From: Cryptomeria japonica
Taxonomy: Eukaryota; Streptophyta; Pinopsida; Cupressales; Cupressaceae
Assembly: GCF_030272615.1 (NCBI RefSeq)
Contig: NC_081415.1
Coordinates: 366,803,667-366,867,666, forward strand
DNA length: 64,000 nt
Direction of reading: 5' to 3'
In this document: positions 44,915 to 56,591 of the stretch, in pieces
How positions within the stretch are numbered: position 1 is the first letter of the stretch
Layout: each line of letters starts with the position of its first letter
Notes under the pieces: generated by a model
What the model was told of the DNA's origin: nothing
Databases searched by the model: none
The model's input: the letters and a program-made list of their open reading frames with translations, nothing else
Made by a program: the position numbers and the translations under genes

Positions 44915-45214
44915 GGTTGTTGGTGTTCCATCACTGATAATGTCCTTAAACTGATTTAGGATCTATTGCACTTCATTGGGAATGCATACTTTCTTCTCCT
45001 TGCTTTCTTCCTTTGGTTTTACTACAATTGCAAACCCCACTCCTTCTCCTTCCTTGAGTGTGTTAATGAACTCCTTCTCACCAACTAGTAGCACATTAGG
45101 ACCCTTTGATCTGCCCTCTTCTTGGTCTCCTATGGACTAAATTTTATAGGTGATTCCATCCTTTTGAAAAGTATTGGCATTCTTCTCCCCATGGTGTATT
45201 GCTTGTATGTCAAA

Positions 45215-45556
45215 CTACCAAGGCCTACCTAAGAGTAGGTGGCAAGCATCCATTGGCAAGATGTCACACAAGATTATGTCCTTGTAGCCTCCTATAGTGA
45301 ACTCCACCCATGTTTGTTCATTCATAAGAACATGTTTCCCCTTGTTGAGCCAAGTAACCCTATAAGGATCACTATGTGGTATTCTTTGTAGGTTGAGCTT
45401 ACTCACTGCTTCCTCTGACACTATGTTATCTGTGGACCCTGAATCCACCACCACTCTACATACTTTTCCCATAATCTTGCATTTTATCCTAAACAAGGAT
45501 CTCCTTTGGCTAGGTTCCTCCTTAACCGGTTCTTTAATCAAGACTCTTCTTATCAT
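45215..45556 (-). pseudogene. Element F aspartic protease
   Basis: The frame reads LFRIKCKIMGKVCRVVVDSG (with the D-S-G active site), STDNIVSEEAVSKLNLQRI, YRVTWLNKGKHVLMNEQ and ILPMDACHLLLGRPW. This is the standard retropepsin of chromoviruses that matures gag-pol. It stays open for 113 codons; a stop directly after GRPW separates it from RT. Its active-site motif is intact, unlike element B. Confidence 0.9.
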
Positions 45557-46752
45557 GATATTTTTCCAACCTCTAGATCTAAACTCACTTCTAATGCCTT
45601 CATGTTTTCTGCATCTTCTTGAACATATTTTACTCTCCTCTCACCTCCTTGGGATTAAGAAGACTTCTCAGGACATCTGTAGGTTGGGTGTCCAAGTTGA
45701 TGGCAATTGTAGCACTTCATTGTGGTGAAATAGGACCCTATTCCTGATCCATTAGACCTTCCTCTACTAGAGTTTCTAGATCCCCTTCCTCTATAGCTAC
45801 TCTTGCTATTGGAATCCCCACTTTTCTCTACCAACTTGGATTCCCCTTAGGATCTTTGGTCTACACTTTTTCCATCGTAGCTACCTCTATGACCTCTGCC
45901 CTCTCTTCCCCTACCTCTACCTCTGTTGCTTTGCTCTTGTTTCTTTTTGCTCTTCTCTTCCACCTTGAGTGCCAATTGATAGCACTTATGAACAGTACTA
46001 GGACATAACAAACTCAACTCTTCTTGAATATTCCATATCAAGCCATTCAAATACCTGGCTACCTTGATGCTTTCATCTTCCACCACCTTGGATCACAAAC
46101 ACAACTTCTAAAATTCCTCAGTGTAGCTGCTCACATCTAGTTCTCTTTGTCTCAAGTTTTGTCTCCTCTTGTGCAATTGGATTTCATAGTCTTCAGGGAT
46201 ATATGCTTCTTTCACCTTGGCTAGCATTCCTTTCCAAGTGGCTATTGGGTTCTTACCCTCCTTTTGCCTCTCCTCTTGGATTAACTTCCACCAAGTCAGG
46301 GTTGCTCCTCTCAATCTAGATTTGGCTACCTTCACCTTTTGTGCCTCACTAATCCCATCACATTCAAAGTGATTCTCCAATCCTTTAATCCATTCCATGA
46401 CTACTTCTAGTTCCATTTTTCCACAAAAAAGTGGCACTCCTTCTAAGGATTTGCCTCCTAAGGATTTGATGGCTCTAAGGAAAGGTTCTTTAGGTAGAAT
46501 AGGATCAGGTTCAGGTGTGCTATCCTCTTCTACTACGTCTTTACCCTTCCCTTCATTGAACTTGATTATCACTTTCTCAGTTTTGTCTTCAACTGCGTCT
46601 AGTTTGCTCTCCAATTGTTGTAATCTTACCCTGAGGAGTATATTCTCTTCCTCTTGATCTTCTACCTTCTTGGCTAAGTCTGCATTGGTCACCATCCTTA
46701 GTCTATTTTCTCCTACTGACTCATTCTCTGACATGAATTGGCTTCTTCCCAA
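45557..46752 (-). pseudogene. Element F gag with CCHC knuckle
   Basis: The frame opens near the primer site (SQFMSENESVGENRLRMV), with a coiled-coil head (KKVEDQEEENILLRVRLQQL) and the capsid domain (VPLFCGKMELEVVMEWIKGL, RLRGATLTWWKLIQEER, AYIPEDYEIQLHKRRQNLRQ). A stop follows, then ARYLNGLIWNIQEELSLLC, an RGRGRGREGRGHRG Gly/Arg tract and the knuckle CYNCHQLGHPTYRC near 45690. It is about 400 residues, a normal length for chromovirus gag. Stops at 46108 and 45847 inactivate it. Confidence 0.9.
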
Positions 46753-46758
46753 CTCTTA

Positions 46759-46774
46759 GGTTGCTCTGATACCA
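46759..46774 (-). promoter_or_regulatory. Primer binding site of element F (tRNA-iMet type)
   Basis: The minus strand reads TGGTATCAGAGCAACC three bases inside the 5' LTR end, complementary in form to initiator tRNA-Met. Confidence 0.9.
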
Positions 46775-46777
46775 CTT

Positions 46778-48340
46778 TGATGGGGAGGGGTTCTCAAAGA
46801 GAGTTTCACCTTGCTCAATAGGTAGTTGGATGATATCTTAGTGGGCTCCTTCCATTCTTCACTGGTCATTTAACAAACCAAAACACTCAAACTCTCTAGG
46901 AGTGCTCCCTATCAAGTTGTACTCAATAGTTTCTTCAAGCATGGTTGAGATTCATAAGGGTACATCCAACCTTTAAGTTATGAAATCCTCTAACATATAC
47001 TTTCAGGGGTTGTAGTAGGTGTATTAAAGGTATTTTCATGTCATTCAACTGGTTTTTCAATTGGCTTTCCATCATTTCTTCATCGCTCTCTCTTTCTCCT
47101 ATTTAAAAGGCCTAGTAGCCCTAGAGCCCCAATTAGCCCTACCTTACCGATTTTTGAGGAACTGTTCAAAAATAACTCAAAGAACTTTCCAACCTCTTTT
47201 TTCATCTGAGTACCCTTTTGGATGAAATTTTGAATCCATCAGGTGAGACAGTCAGGTCTGTTTGTACTAGTACGGAACCCAAAAATGGCATTTATAAAGG
47301 GTTTTGGGACTTAGTGGTCTTCCCTAATGGGTTTATTGTCTTCTCTGCTCTGTCACACCTCCAACCTTTCACATAGGCTCTTCCACACATTAATTTGTCA
47401 TTCCAAACACTTGGCATCTTCACAACTGGTCATCCCTGCAAGCATATGAAACATTTCAATCATTTTCCTAACTGGGCTATGACTGAGCTCACCTAGGAAA
47501 TGATGGCAAATTTCCTTTCAATAACTTCTAGGCCAATACAAAACTTATTTACACTATACAAGGGTTCCATGTCTCGAGTCCCAAGGGTTATTGAGCAAAA
47601 CTTAAGGGATTTCAAGATGGAACCATAATTGGGCTCTTAAACCCTTGCTCAGGCCAAGAGCAATGCAAATTCAATAACACACTTCAATTCTGCACTAAAA
47701 ACAATCATAAAAACCTTTTGAGCACTACAATATCATACACAAAACAATCATGAAATAACATTAGTAGGATCAATCCATTATGTATGGACTGTTGCTCAAA
47801 AATTTAGAAAATGCAAGGTAAAATCTAGAAAATGTCTTCACAATCTATTCAAACTTGCTCAAGGCTTTTGCGAACCCATTTACATTCACTCTTAGAGAAT
47901 TTCATATTCCATATGGATCCTAACGAACTCTTCATCAGTTTCCTAACCACCGATGTGCTCAAAAGATCCAAAAGTTGCTCAAAATTTGCAAAATGTTGTC
48001 GAGCAACAATGACAACTTTTGCTAAAATGTGCATTTTTACATTTTATGCATTGCCACTCATCTTAAACCTCCTAGGATGACTACATAACATTAAAATGAC
48101 ATGCCTAAATTCCTAATGAGGCTTTCCAAGACATTTTACATCAAAATGCAAATTTATGTCATTTTTAGGCTTACAAGGGCTCGTAGGCCAAATTTGAGCA
48201 AACAATAACCTAGTTGACAATCATCCTTCAAATGCATATGTGGACCTCTGACTAGTCCATTATTCACCAACATAATCCAAAATAAGGACTATCACACCAA
48301 AATCTATAAAATGCACTAAAAACTAGGTGCTCCTGCACCA
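46778..48340 (-). repeat. 5' LTR of element F
   Basis: A 1.56 kb sequence, TGATGGGG...GCTCCTGCACCA, matching 40508-42085 throughout. It follows the primer site and ends at the E sequence. Confidence 0.95.
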
Positions 48341-49040
48341 AGTACCACTCTAAGGATAAAGATCGCATATCCATGGATACAAGTGTGTTGGAGAAAATTA
48401 TGCTTTCCTTCAAGAAAGATATTATTAATTCACCCTCTGATAATTTGAGCATGCTTAAATCAGTGGATTCTCATTTTGTATCTTTACATAAAGCTACTGA
48501 AGGAAAGGTTCATAAACAATTCAATGTTATGTGGTTAAGGATGGTTTTGAAAATGTTTGAACGTGATAGGGTTAGTTTGACTGTCAGTTTGTGGTCATTT
48601 ATAAGTCATGTCTTCTTTTGCTTAAGTTCACAATTTAGATTGATAAAAAGATCAAGGAATGCGAAGGGCAATGAGCCGGTATATCTCAATCCTTTGCCCC
48701 CCAATCAATTTTTGATAGCAATATTGAAGCTCAGGTAATGGATCTACTTGACAAAATCAAGAGCCTTAATCAAGAAAAAGATGAAGCAATTGGTAGAGTG
48801 GGAGAACTTAGGAATATAATAACTCCCCGATTGGACACTTTTCTCAGTAGTCAGTAGGATGCTATGAATGCTCTAAATAAGATTGTTCCATCAAATCTTA
48901 GAGGAGTTGAGATGCATTCCTATCTCTTTAGTGCTCTTATCAATATTTTGGAGAACCTTAAGAAAGGTTGGGATGATCACCTGCAATCCCTGAAGACCAT
49001 TTTTGTAGACATTTTTTAAATTTGTGTAAGTTATTGAGTA
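48341..49040 (+). pseudogene. Unknown coiled-coil ORF of defective copia-type element E
   Basis: The plus strand encodes MDTSVLEKIMLSFKKDIINS, VDSHFVSLHKATEGKVHKQF, VMWLRMVLKMFERDRVSLTV, KGNEPVYLNPLPPNQFLIAI, then in another frame MDLLDKIKSLNQEKDEAIGR, RVGELRNIITPRLDTFLSS and ILENLKKGWDDHLQSLKTIF. The pieces are helical with heptad-like leucines. None resembles gag or pol. A copia-type polypurine tract and LTR follow at 49614, so this is a second element whose internal region has been replaced by an unrelated ORF. It does not visibly match the ORF at 1-2090 in sequence. The left part of E is missing at the junction with F. Confidence 0.5.
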
Positions 49041-49148
49041 TATCCTTGTACATAAATTTTGGCAAATACCTACATTTTCCATTGATGTCAAAGGTGGAGA
49101 GAGAGGAAAGAAAAATAATGTATATTCTTAGGTGGGGCTTGTTGAGTT

Positions 49149-49503
49149 GTTTTGGATTAACGCAAAAATAGGTTTTGAAGGGGCCCCCAAATCCTTTACA
49201 AAATGATTCTAAGAGGAATAGAATCAAATAAAAACATCCAAAACAAAATGGGCTGTAAGGATAAGCATAAGAAATAGTAGCCAAAGAGACAACAAAATCC
49301 CAGCCAGGCACCAAAAGACAGCAAAGAGACCAAACCCAGACTCGGACAAATCTAGCAACCAGAAAATAAAAAATGACCCAGTTACATAAGGCTTTTGAGG
49401 GTCTCAGTGACCTCAGCCTCAAGGGAATTCATGGTATCAGTAGCAGTCTTTGTAGCTTTGTAATCCATATTCTGAATATCCACCTTTTTCTTCATGTTCC
49501 CAC
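49149..49503 (-). mobile_element. 5'-truncated LINE tail in element E
   Basis: Flanked by a 15 bp duplication GGGGCTTGTTGAGTT (49134-49148, 49504-49518). The minus strand ends an ORF with MKKKVDIQNMDYKATKTATD and EAEVTETLKSLM*, followed by a 3' UTR with GTAAAGGATTTGGGGGCCCC and CAAAACCTATTTTTGCGTTA. The ORF end and UTR correspond to the LINE at 17517-20834 and the tail at 27578-28059. Confidence 0.8.
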
Positions 49504-49613
49504 GGGGCTTGTTGAGTTATTACTTGTTACATTTTTGCAGTTTTGAAGTTTTGCAATGTATGTCAGTTTTGAAGTTTTACAGTGTCATTTTTCATCAAGT
49601 GTTGCCATCAATA

Positions 49614-49627
49614 CCAAAGGGGGAAAT
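49614..49627 (+). promoter_or_regulatory. Polypurine tract of element E
   Basis: CCAAAGGGGGAAAT immediately precedes the LTR start; compare CAAAGGGGGAGAT at 2848. Confidence 0.7.
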
Positions 49628-50793
49628 TCTTGGCAAGAGACATTGTGCTGGTATAGGTTAGTGCATGAGGAATGTTTTGGGGTTGTCATTGATGGCAACT
49701 CAGATCAAAAATTATATTCGGTATATGTTGAATTGTTCTATCGGAAGTTTGATATTCATTTTTCTTAAGTCTAGAAGGTGGAATACAGTATGTGGCAGAG
49801 TATGAGTACATTGAGCATAACTCAATTTTGGTTGCATAGTTTTTCTTGCGGTGGAAGAGTTAGGTGATTGGATGTTTGAGATAGCTTATTTTGCAATCCT
49901 AGCCTCCGATATTGATTCTCGTACAAGATAGAAGATCTGGCATCTAGTATTTTAGGAATAACGAGGTTATTTTGGTGTAGCGTGTTATGCTAGCGTGTTA
50001 TGCAGAATCTTTGGGATGATTTCAGCGATTGGTTTTGAGTTTGAGGTGGTTGAGTCAACATGTGTGAAGCCTATCATCGAATTTTTTAGGTCCACATATG
50101 GATTTGCAATCGGATTGAGCTGACTTATTGTTACACGTTTCATGTTGTGTGTTATGCAGTTTTTAGGCCGACATGGAATTGATTTAATCTAGTGGTGCGG
50201 ATGTATAAGACCAATTCATTTGAGAATTTTGGAGTGAGATTGTGAGTGTGCGAAGACTATATGAGCATTTGTGCGCAGTTTCACATGTGTTATCCTTGGA
50301 TTGGTGCTCTAGTATTTGACAGTGCAACATAACAGAGAAGTTTGATGGAACAGTGAAGACAATCACTTTGCGCTTAACCGGAACTGCATTTTGGCATTTG
50401 TAGATGCTACTCATCAATTTAGACATTCTTGTTAACATTGTAATTCATTTGTAGGACAATGAGTCCTCCGGGGTTGTAGCCCTCTTTTGTAATTGAGCAA
50501 TGAGCTCTAGGCAGTGTGTTTGAATGCATGTGCATCCCCCTCTTGTAATATTATTATACTCCTTATCATAGTATTATAATATTGTGGGTCTCAATCCCAT
50601 CGTGGTTTTTCCCTTTCCAGATTTCCACATAAAAATTCTGGTGTTATGGTTTTGTGCTTCTTTGCATTTAGTTTCTACACTTTGCTTTTACTCATTTGCA
50701 TCTGGTGGTTCAAGAATCAGTTTAAGAAAGTTGAAAATTATAGAACACTGATTCACCACCCCCCCCCCCTCTCAGTGTTCATTGATTCCAACA
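49628..50793 (+). mobile_element. 3' LTR of element E
   Basis: A 1.17 kb non-coding segment beginning TCTTGG (apparently a mutated TGTTGG) after the polypurine tract and ending TTCCAACA. It holds the block CTGATTCACCA-(C)n-TCTCAGTGTTC near its end, as in the other copia LTRs. The five bases after it are GAATC; no matching left duplication was found. Confidence 0.7.
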
Positions 50794-52150
50794 GAATCAA
50801 ATATCCTCAATCATTTTTTTAATGTTTAGAGTGTGTTATGTATCAAATAACCTTGCAGTATCTGGCAAGTACTCATCCCACAAAGGAAAATTGGAAGGGA
50901 ATTATCAACCTACTAAACTAAACTGATCTCTGAAGAAGAAAGAGGTAGAGGAGGAGCTACAAAATAAGTCTTAGAAACTATTATAAATTAAGCCTGCACC
51001 CTTACTAAAGCTATGAACTTTGGCAACCTATTGATATGTGGGATCACTTCAAGGTTGTGGGTGACCTAAAAAATGAAGTGGACCTCCAGAGTAAGTTGGC
51101 TCTTTCTAAGTACTTCACCTAAACTAACACTTCTTGCAAAGAAAAGAGTAAGAAAAGGGCATGTAAGATAAAATGTAATCCTAAGGTGATGCACCAGATG
51201 ATATCTTGAGACTCACGCAAACAAATGACACACAATATAATAGTATAAGGACTTTCCTACACAACCCCAATGATACACAATTTTGCATCAACAATTCATG
51301 AGAAGGCTAAATAATCATAATTCTTAGTAGGAGAAAAGCTCTTCCTCACAATTTAAGATTAATTCCTATGATTAACACAACTCACAACTACAAAATATGT
51401 ATATTTCTGCATAAGGCATTAGCATGAAATGTAATTTCAAGGACAAAACATCACCACAAGAAAACTGCAAAACACTAAGGACACGCAGTAACAGAAAAAT
51501 GAGAAGTTACAAGTTATTATCACTGACAAAAGGTGTCACCAATCTGTATTTCTCTTTGAATGAGTTACATACTATATACTTCTGCAAAAAGAACTTCCAA
51601 AGTTACTTCCATGAAGAAAATAAAGCCAGAAAACTCCCTTCAATAATGAATTTTTTTATAATACTTATGCTTTCTCCAAAAGTAATTGCATAAGAATAGG
51701 AACTGAAAATTGCATTTTTGTATGCAACTAAAAAACCCCAAATCTAGAAACTAAATCTCCTCCAAATGAGCTCAAAAAGGGTGAAAAACTCAAGTTTGAC
51801 TATGTCAAACATGATGTATCCCCAAAATGCATTAACCTTCCCTAAATTGACTTAGACAACCCCTAGATACCCTCCTCATGTTTGACAACTAATTCTAACC
51901 TCCCTATACACTTGGCATTTACCATTATCTTTCCAACCACATCACTTTGACTTGGCTTCTTCCATTATTTGTTTGGTTACATCATTTGCTCCATAAATAA
52001 TAATAATATTCATTAAGTTAAAAAATCACTTAAAGAATATTATTTACATTTCCAAAAGTGATCAAAACACACATTCATTAATACCCACGACGGTATTAGT
52101 AAAAAGAAAAAAAATGCTAAAAGAAAGACAAAAATGCCTTAGTATAGCTG
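50794..52150. other. No recognisable feature
   Basis: AT-rich sequence with only short frames (longest about 90 codons at 51424-51693, plus strand, no recognisable domain). The interrupted gag of element D does not visibly resume here. Confidence 0.5.
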
Positions 52151-54910
52151 GGCATATTAGGGTAATACAAACCCTAATGCATTCATTTCATTTCATCTCT
52201 TTTTGGCATTTTTCTTTCCTCTATTGGTGTCGCCATGATGCATCTCTGCCTTTGAGGGTTTGGTGGAGATATTTGGAAGGATTTTCATATTGAGCATAGA
52301 TAGGTGAGTTCTTTAGTTTTCTCTTCCTGGAGATAATGTAAAAGGGTTTATGACCAAACCCATTTTTCCAGGCCGTAAATTCATCATTGTGACTATTTTA
52401 TGTATCTAAAGCCCTTCTTGTTCTATGGTGTAAATCATTGTCTTACATAGCCAACCCTCATAATACTCACTATTTTGATGGTTTGTTACCTCTATGAGTG
52501 TTACAGTGAACCTGTGCTTTGTGTGATATGCATCTCAAAAGGATCCATGGCTCAATGTTCCTATCACTCATTATGATTGTCGATTAGCTTGACCTACTCT
52601 AGGTCTGATTTCACAATAAAAGGCTACTCTATGATGTTTCCAGTGAAGATCTTGAGATTATTTACAAAATATTAGTGAATAAACAATGTTATTCTCTTTT
52701 GTTATACACTGCACTAGCCATTGTTCTTTTCAAACACAAACTTTTGTGGGTTTGATATTCACTATCTTAATAGTCTTTTCACTATCTCTTTATTGTGACT
52801 TCTACATGGACTGTGTGCATATAATTGTCATCTTCTTTTAATGGCAACTTATTTGAAGATAGAGCTTTTTTCATGACTGGACATTGCTTTGACAATGTCA
52901 CTATATTTTAACAGTACTCTTCTCATACGTTTTGTCTTTATATTACTATGGTTTCTTGATGATCTATTTTCATGATATTGTCCCATTTGAAACCTTATTC
53001 ACTAACTTTGCATGCTTTTGACTATGCATTCCTGTAACATTCCTTTTGAGTGTAAGCTTTTATTGGTTGTCGCTATTATGGCCATGCTTACTAACATGAT
53101 CTTTTGATTTCTCTATGATATGAAGGCTTGGATGAGACCTTGGAAGCTTGATGTTAAACTTAGCATTCTTTAACACTGATGCTTCTTTAAAGTTACACTA
53201 TATATCTACCATGTTGTACATATGAGCATTCATGTATATTATTCTATTGTGATTTGAATGCCTTATACATTTGAATCTTTATAATACCTCTATAGGTCTG
53301 ATCGTGCTCTATGTCCTTGTAAAATAGCTCTCTTCACTCTTTACTGTGCTCTTAAGTACCTGAGATACATGCTATTGTGATTTGACTGCTCTAACCATAT
53401 GAAGAACATGTTCTTTGATTAGTCTAGAATACATATATGTTTGATGTTATTAGATCTCTGTTGTGTGCATGATCTTGTCATTATGGATTGTCACTTTAAA
53501 TATGATTTCACTATACTTAATGATTGTGACATCTTTATTGTGATGTTGATCATGACTGCTATAGGAGTATGGCCTATTCAAGAAGCATAAGATAGCATTT
53601 ATATTGCTTTGATACAAAAAATCTTTCTCACAGTTGTCTTTGTAACAGTGAATGCTCTTTGGTTGATCATCCTTATCAAGTTCTTTGATTGTGCTTTCTC
53701 AAAGCATCTACTACTACTTTGATAGTGATTTGGCCTTTTTGGTATCATAATAATTGCATATTATCTGATAATTGATACCCTTTGACTGTATTGTTGCACT
53801 TTTGGATGATCTTTCACTGTTCTAATCACTACTTGTTTCCTTTTGGTGCCTGGTCATGATGCTTAACATGCCTTCACTACTTTACCCTCATGGTTGTCCA
53901 TATCTTTATTGCAAAGTCTTTCAATAGATTGATCTTTGACGGTAATGCTTTTCAAGAAGACTAATATCTCTCACATGGCTTCATGACTATCTCATAATAG
54001 TCCTTTCTATTTGTTACCTTCAAAAAGATAGATGTTATGATCTACCCTCTTTCAATGGACTGTCTCTATTACTGTGGCACTGTCATTTGCTCACTATTCA
54101 TTGGGACTGATCATGCTTGTTGTAGCTTACTATTTTGACTGAGATAACCTTGGACTTTAATTTTAGTAACTTTGTGTTAGCTCAATGTCACTATTTTTGT
54201 AATGGCCACGGTTTTATCATCTAAGGCACTGTTCACTGTTTTATCAAAGATTGTGATCTTATGATTGTACCTTTCTTTTGTGCTTGAGACTTCTCAATAT
54301 TGATAAACTCCATGGTTATTCTTTTCATATCATTATAGCTCCATAAGGCACAAACTTGTTAACTATAATAGTGATCCCATTGGCTCACTATTGTAGATGA
54401 TGAGTTCTTGCCTAATGAAGCAATAATGTCATAACAACAAGCTAGGATCAACCCTTGTGGGAGCCCATTTTACTCCACATGTTGTAATTAGATAGATGAA
54501 ATAGTAAGGCAATTTATACTTGTATCTGCACAGTGAATAAACTTGTTAGAAAAATATGTGCATATGGTAGAGATGTTTAATTTTCTTGTTTTTTTCTAAA
54601 CATGGTGCTAATTGTTTTAGTGCACTTGAGGATCATATTATATTTTTATAGAGGTATGTGCATGTATGGATTAAAGACCTTCCATCGCTTCTAACAAAAC
54701 CTTCTCTCTCAAATGCAGGCAATTAGGAACGACTAGGAAATGATAGTTGGATGGAGAACAAGTAGAAGATGGGGAATGATGCAGGGCAACTCAACTAGAA
54801 CCAGTCATTTAGGCAATGGCTGGTATTTTCCCTGTATATGTGCATTCCTTTGCAATATCTATAAATGTATAATATTTTCTTTTCTTGCAATAAAGCAGTT
54901 AGTATCATGG
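52150..54910 (+). other. Possible spliced non-coding transcription unit
   Basis: A strong 5' splice consensus TAG|GTGAGTT at 52304 precedes about 2.4 kb of strikingly T-rich sequence without long frames, ending in CTCTCTCAAATGCAG at 54718. A short segment follows with AATAAA at 54889-54894. Base composition and the two sites resemble a plant intron between short exons. No protein is predicted, and the same composition could be decayed repeat DNA. Transcription is not shown. Confidence 0.25.
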
Positions 54911-55179
54911 CTTGTATGAGACCTTATACATCTACATTGTCAATAAAGATTACTTTGAAAAGATTTGAGCAATCTATTCTTTGTTATATTCATCTGTATG
55001 AATACAATCTAATACTATAATCTTGATTTTGTTTATGCACATAAATGTAATAAAGCAGAAAAAATGTACCTTTCTTTTCATTTAAAAATGATAAAATCTC
55101 TACCTGATTGAGCAATTGGCAAAATTAGGTAATAGAAACCACAGTGGATGATGGAAGCACACAGGTTCAAGTGACCAAA

Positions 55180-56591
55180 ACTCTCCTTGAATTTATGATC
55201 CACTTTATATGACTAAGAGTGAGGACCAGACAATGGAATTGCATGCTTGGTGGGAGAAAAATGAGAGAACTTGTACAATCGAGATGCATGATCAACAATC
55301 CCAACTGCAATAATCTATCTACTGTGTAGGTATGTGATAAGCAGTGAATTATGTGTGAATTCTACTATCTTACCTTGTCCACTGTGAGTAATTTGATACA
55401 TGGAAAGAATATTGGATGATGAAGAAGGAACACACAATACATCATTAAATATGCCATTATCAACCTCAATAGAACCCCTCCTAGTAACACTCATATAAGT
55501 ATTATTACCCATCAAGATGTGTGGTAAAGTGCAAGGCTTGTATGAAGAGAATATACTCATAGATGAAGCCATATGATGAGAGGCTCCTAAATCAAGAATC
55601 CACCTACTAGATTGAAGACATGTGGATGCAAAGAGAGCATGGCCCTGCATCTTGTCCTTACCAAATTACATAGAAGCAAACCCATAATTTGCAAGTCATG
55701 AAGTGGTAGAATAAGATAAACTAGATGAAGGTGGCTCAATATTATGCTTCTAGATAGGCTACTACAACACCGATGATCATCATGTCCTATCTTAGTGCAA
55801 TATACACGCTTCAGTTTATCCTTCTTAGATGAAAACATCTTAGAAGAGGAAGAAGAATCCAAAGAATCATGTAATTGTGTGTCCTTGGGATTCTCATGAG
55901 ACTTGGAATCCTTGTGTTTCCATTTCTTTCATTTGCCATGCGAAACCTTCTAATCTATAGTTCCTTGGGATGGAATAAGAGCTTCTGATTTGATACACTA
56001 CCATTGACCCATTTCAACCAACTTTTCTTTCTTCTGAGTGAGGGATGAAGCAAATTCATCAAGTGATGGCATGACGTAACTGACACCAAATGCATCTTTG
56101 ATGGCATAAAAAGTAGAGACAAAAAATAAATAATCAAGACCAAACTTAGCAAGGATGGAGAGAATCAACTGAGAGTCCTCTTTCTTAATATCACATTGTT
56201 GCACCTATAATCTAAGAAACTTGAATTTGGTAAAGAATTCTAGGATGTTGTCAAAAGTGATAGGATTCAAGCCAATAAGCTCATTCTCTAACTAAAATCC
56301 CTTGAACAAATCTTGCTTCTCAAACAAGGACTCTAATGTAGTCCATATCTAATTGGGTGTGGTGCAAGACTCAACACGAAAGAGAAGATATGGAGACATA
56401 GACATGCACAATGTCCCAAAAGCCTCATCACACCTATTGAACCAATTTCTCTTCTCAACAACACTTGTAGGCTCAAGTTCTATATCAATGGTCACTCTAT
56501 ATAAGTCATGTTTCTTTAAATTATTCTCCACTTATTTTTTCCAATTATATTAGTTGAGTAGAGTGAAGGGACAAACATGATTTGGATCCAT
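55180..56591 (-). pseudogene. Copia element K gag and protease fragment
   Basis: The minus-strand frame opens at 56591 (MDPNHVCPFTLLN), continues HDLYRVTIDIELEPTSVVEK, WFNRCDEAFGTLCMSMSPYL, ILAKFGLDYLFFVSTFY, VMPSLDEFASSLTQKKEKL, the knuckle VYCTKIGHDDHRC (missing its first Cys spacing), then RWILDLGASHHMASSMSIF (protease, with D-L-G in place of the usual D-S-G), YMSVTRRGSIEVDNGIF, LSMYQITHSGQG and HASRLYKFSHFSP. Identity fades near 55180 before any integrase core. The order and blocks are those of a copia gag-protease. Several stops are present. Confidence 0.85.

Larger units (their letters stand above)
40508..48340 (-). mobile_element. Near-complete gypsy chromovirus (element F)
   Basis: Read on the minus strand: 5' LTR (46778-48340), tRNA-iMet-type primer site, gag, protease, RT, RNase H, integrase, chromodomain, polypurine tract, 3' LTR (40508-42085). 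The integrase-last order and chromodomain place it in the chromovirus branch of Ty3/gypsy. About 17 mismatches are seen in the first 265 aligned LTR bases. Some ten stops interrupt an otherwise well-aligned polyprotein. Flanks are ATAGT (left) and AGTAC (right), not a clean TSD, and belong to different elements. Confidence 0.95.

Noticed and set aside
48341-48351. ACTCT at 48347-48351 as the right TSD partner of ACTCT at 40348-40352
   Set aside because: It would require a 161-base element not ending in CA, and the sequence beyond it does not continue the D gag domain; a five-base match nearby can be chance.
51424-51693. 89-codon plus-strand frame as a small gene
   Set aside because: Ordinary composition for chance frames in AT-rich DNA and no recognisable motif.
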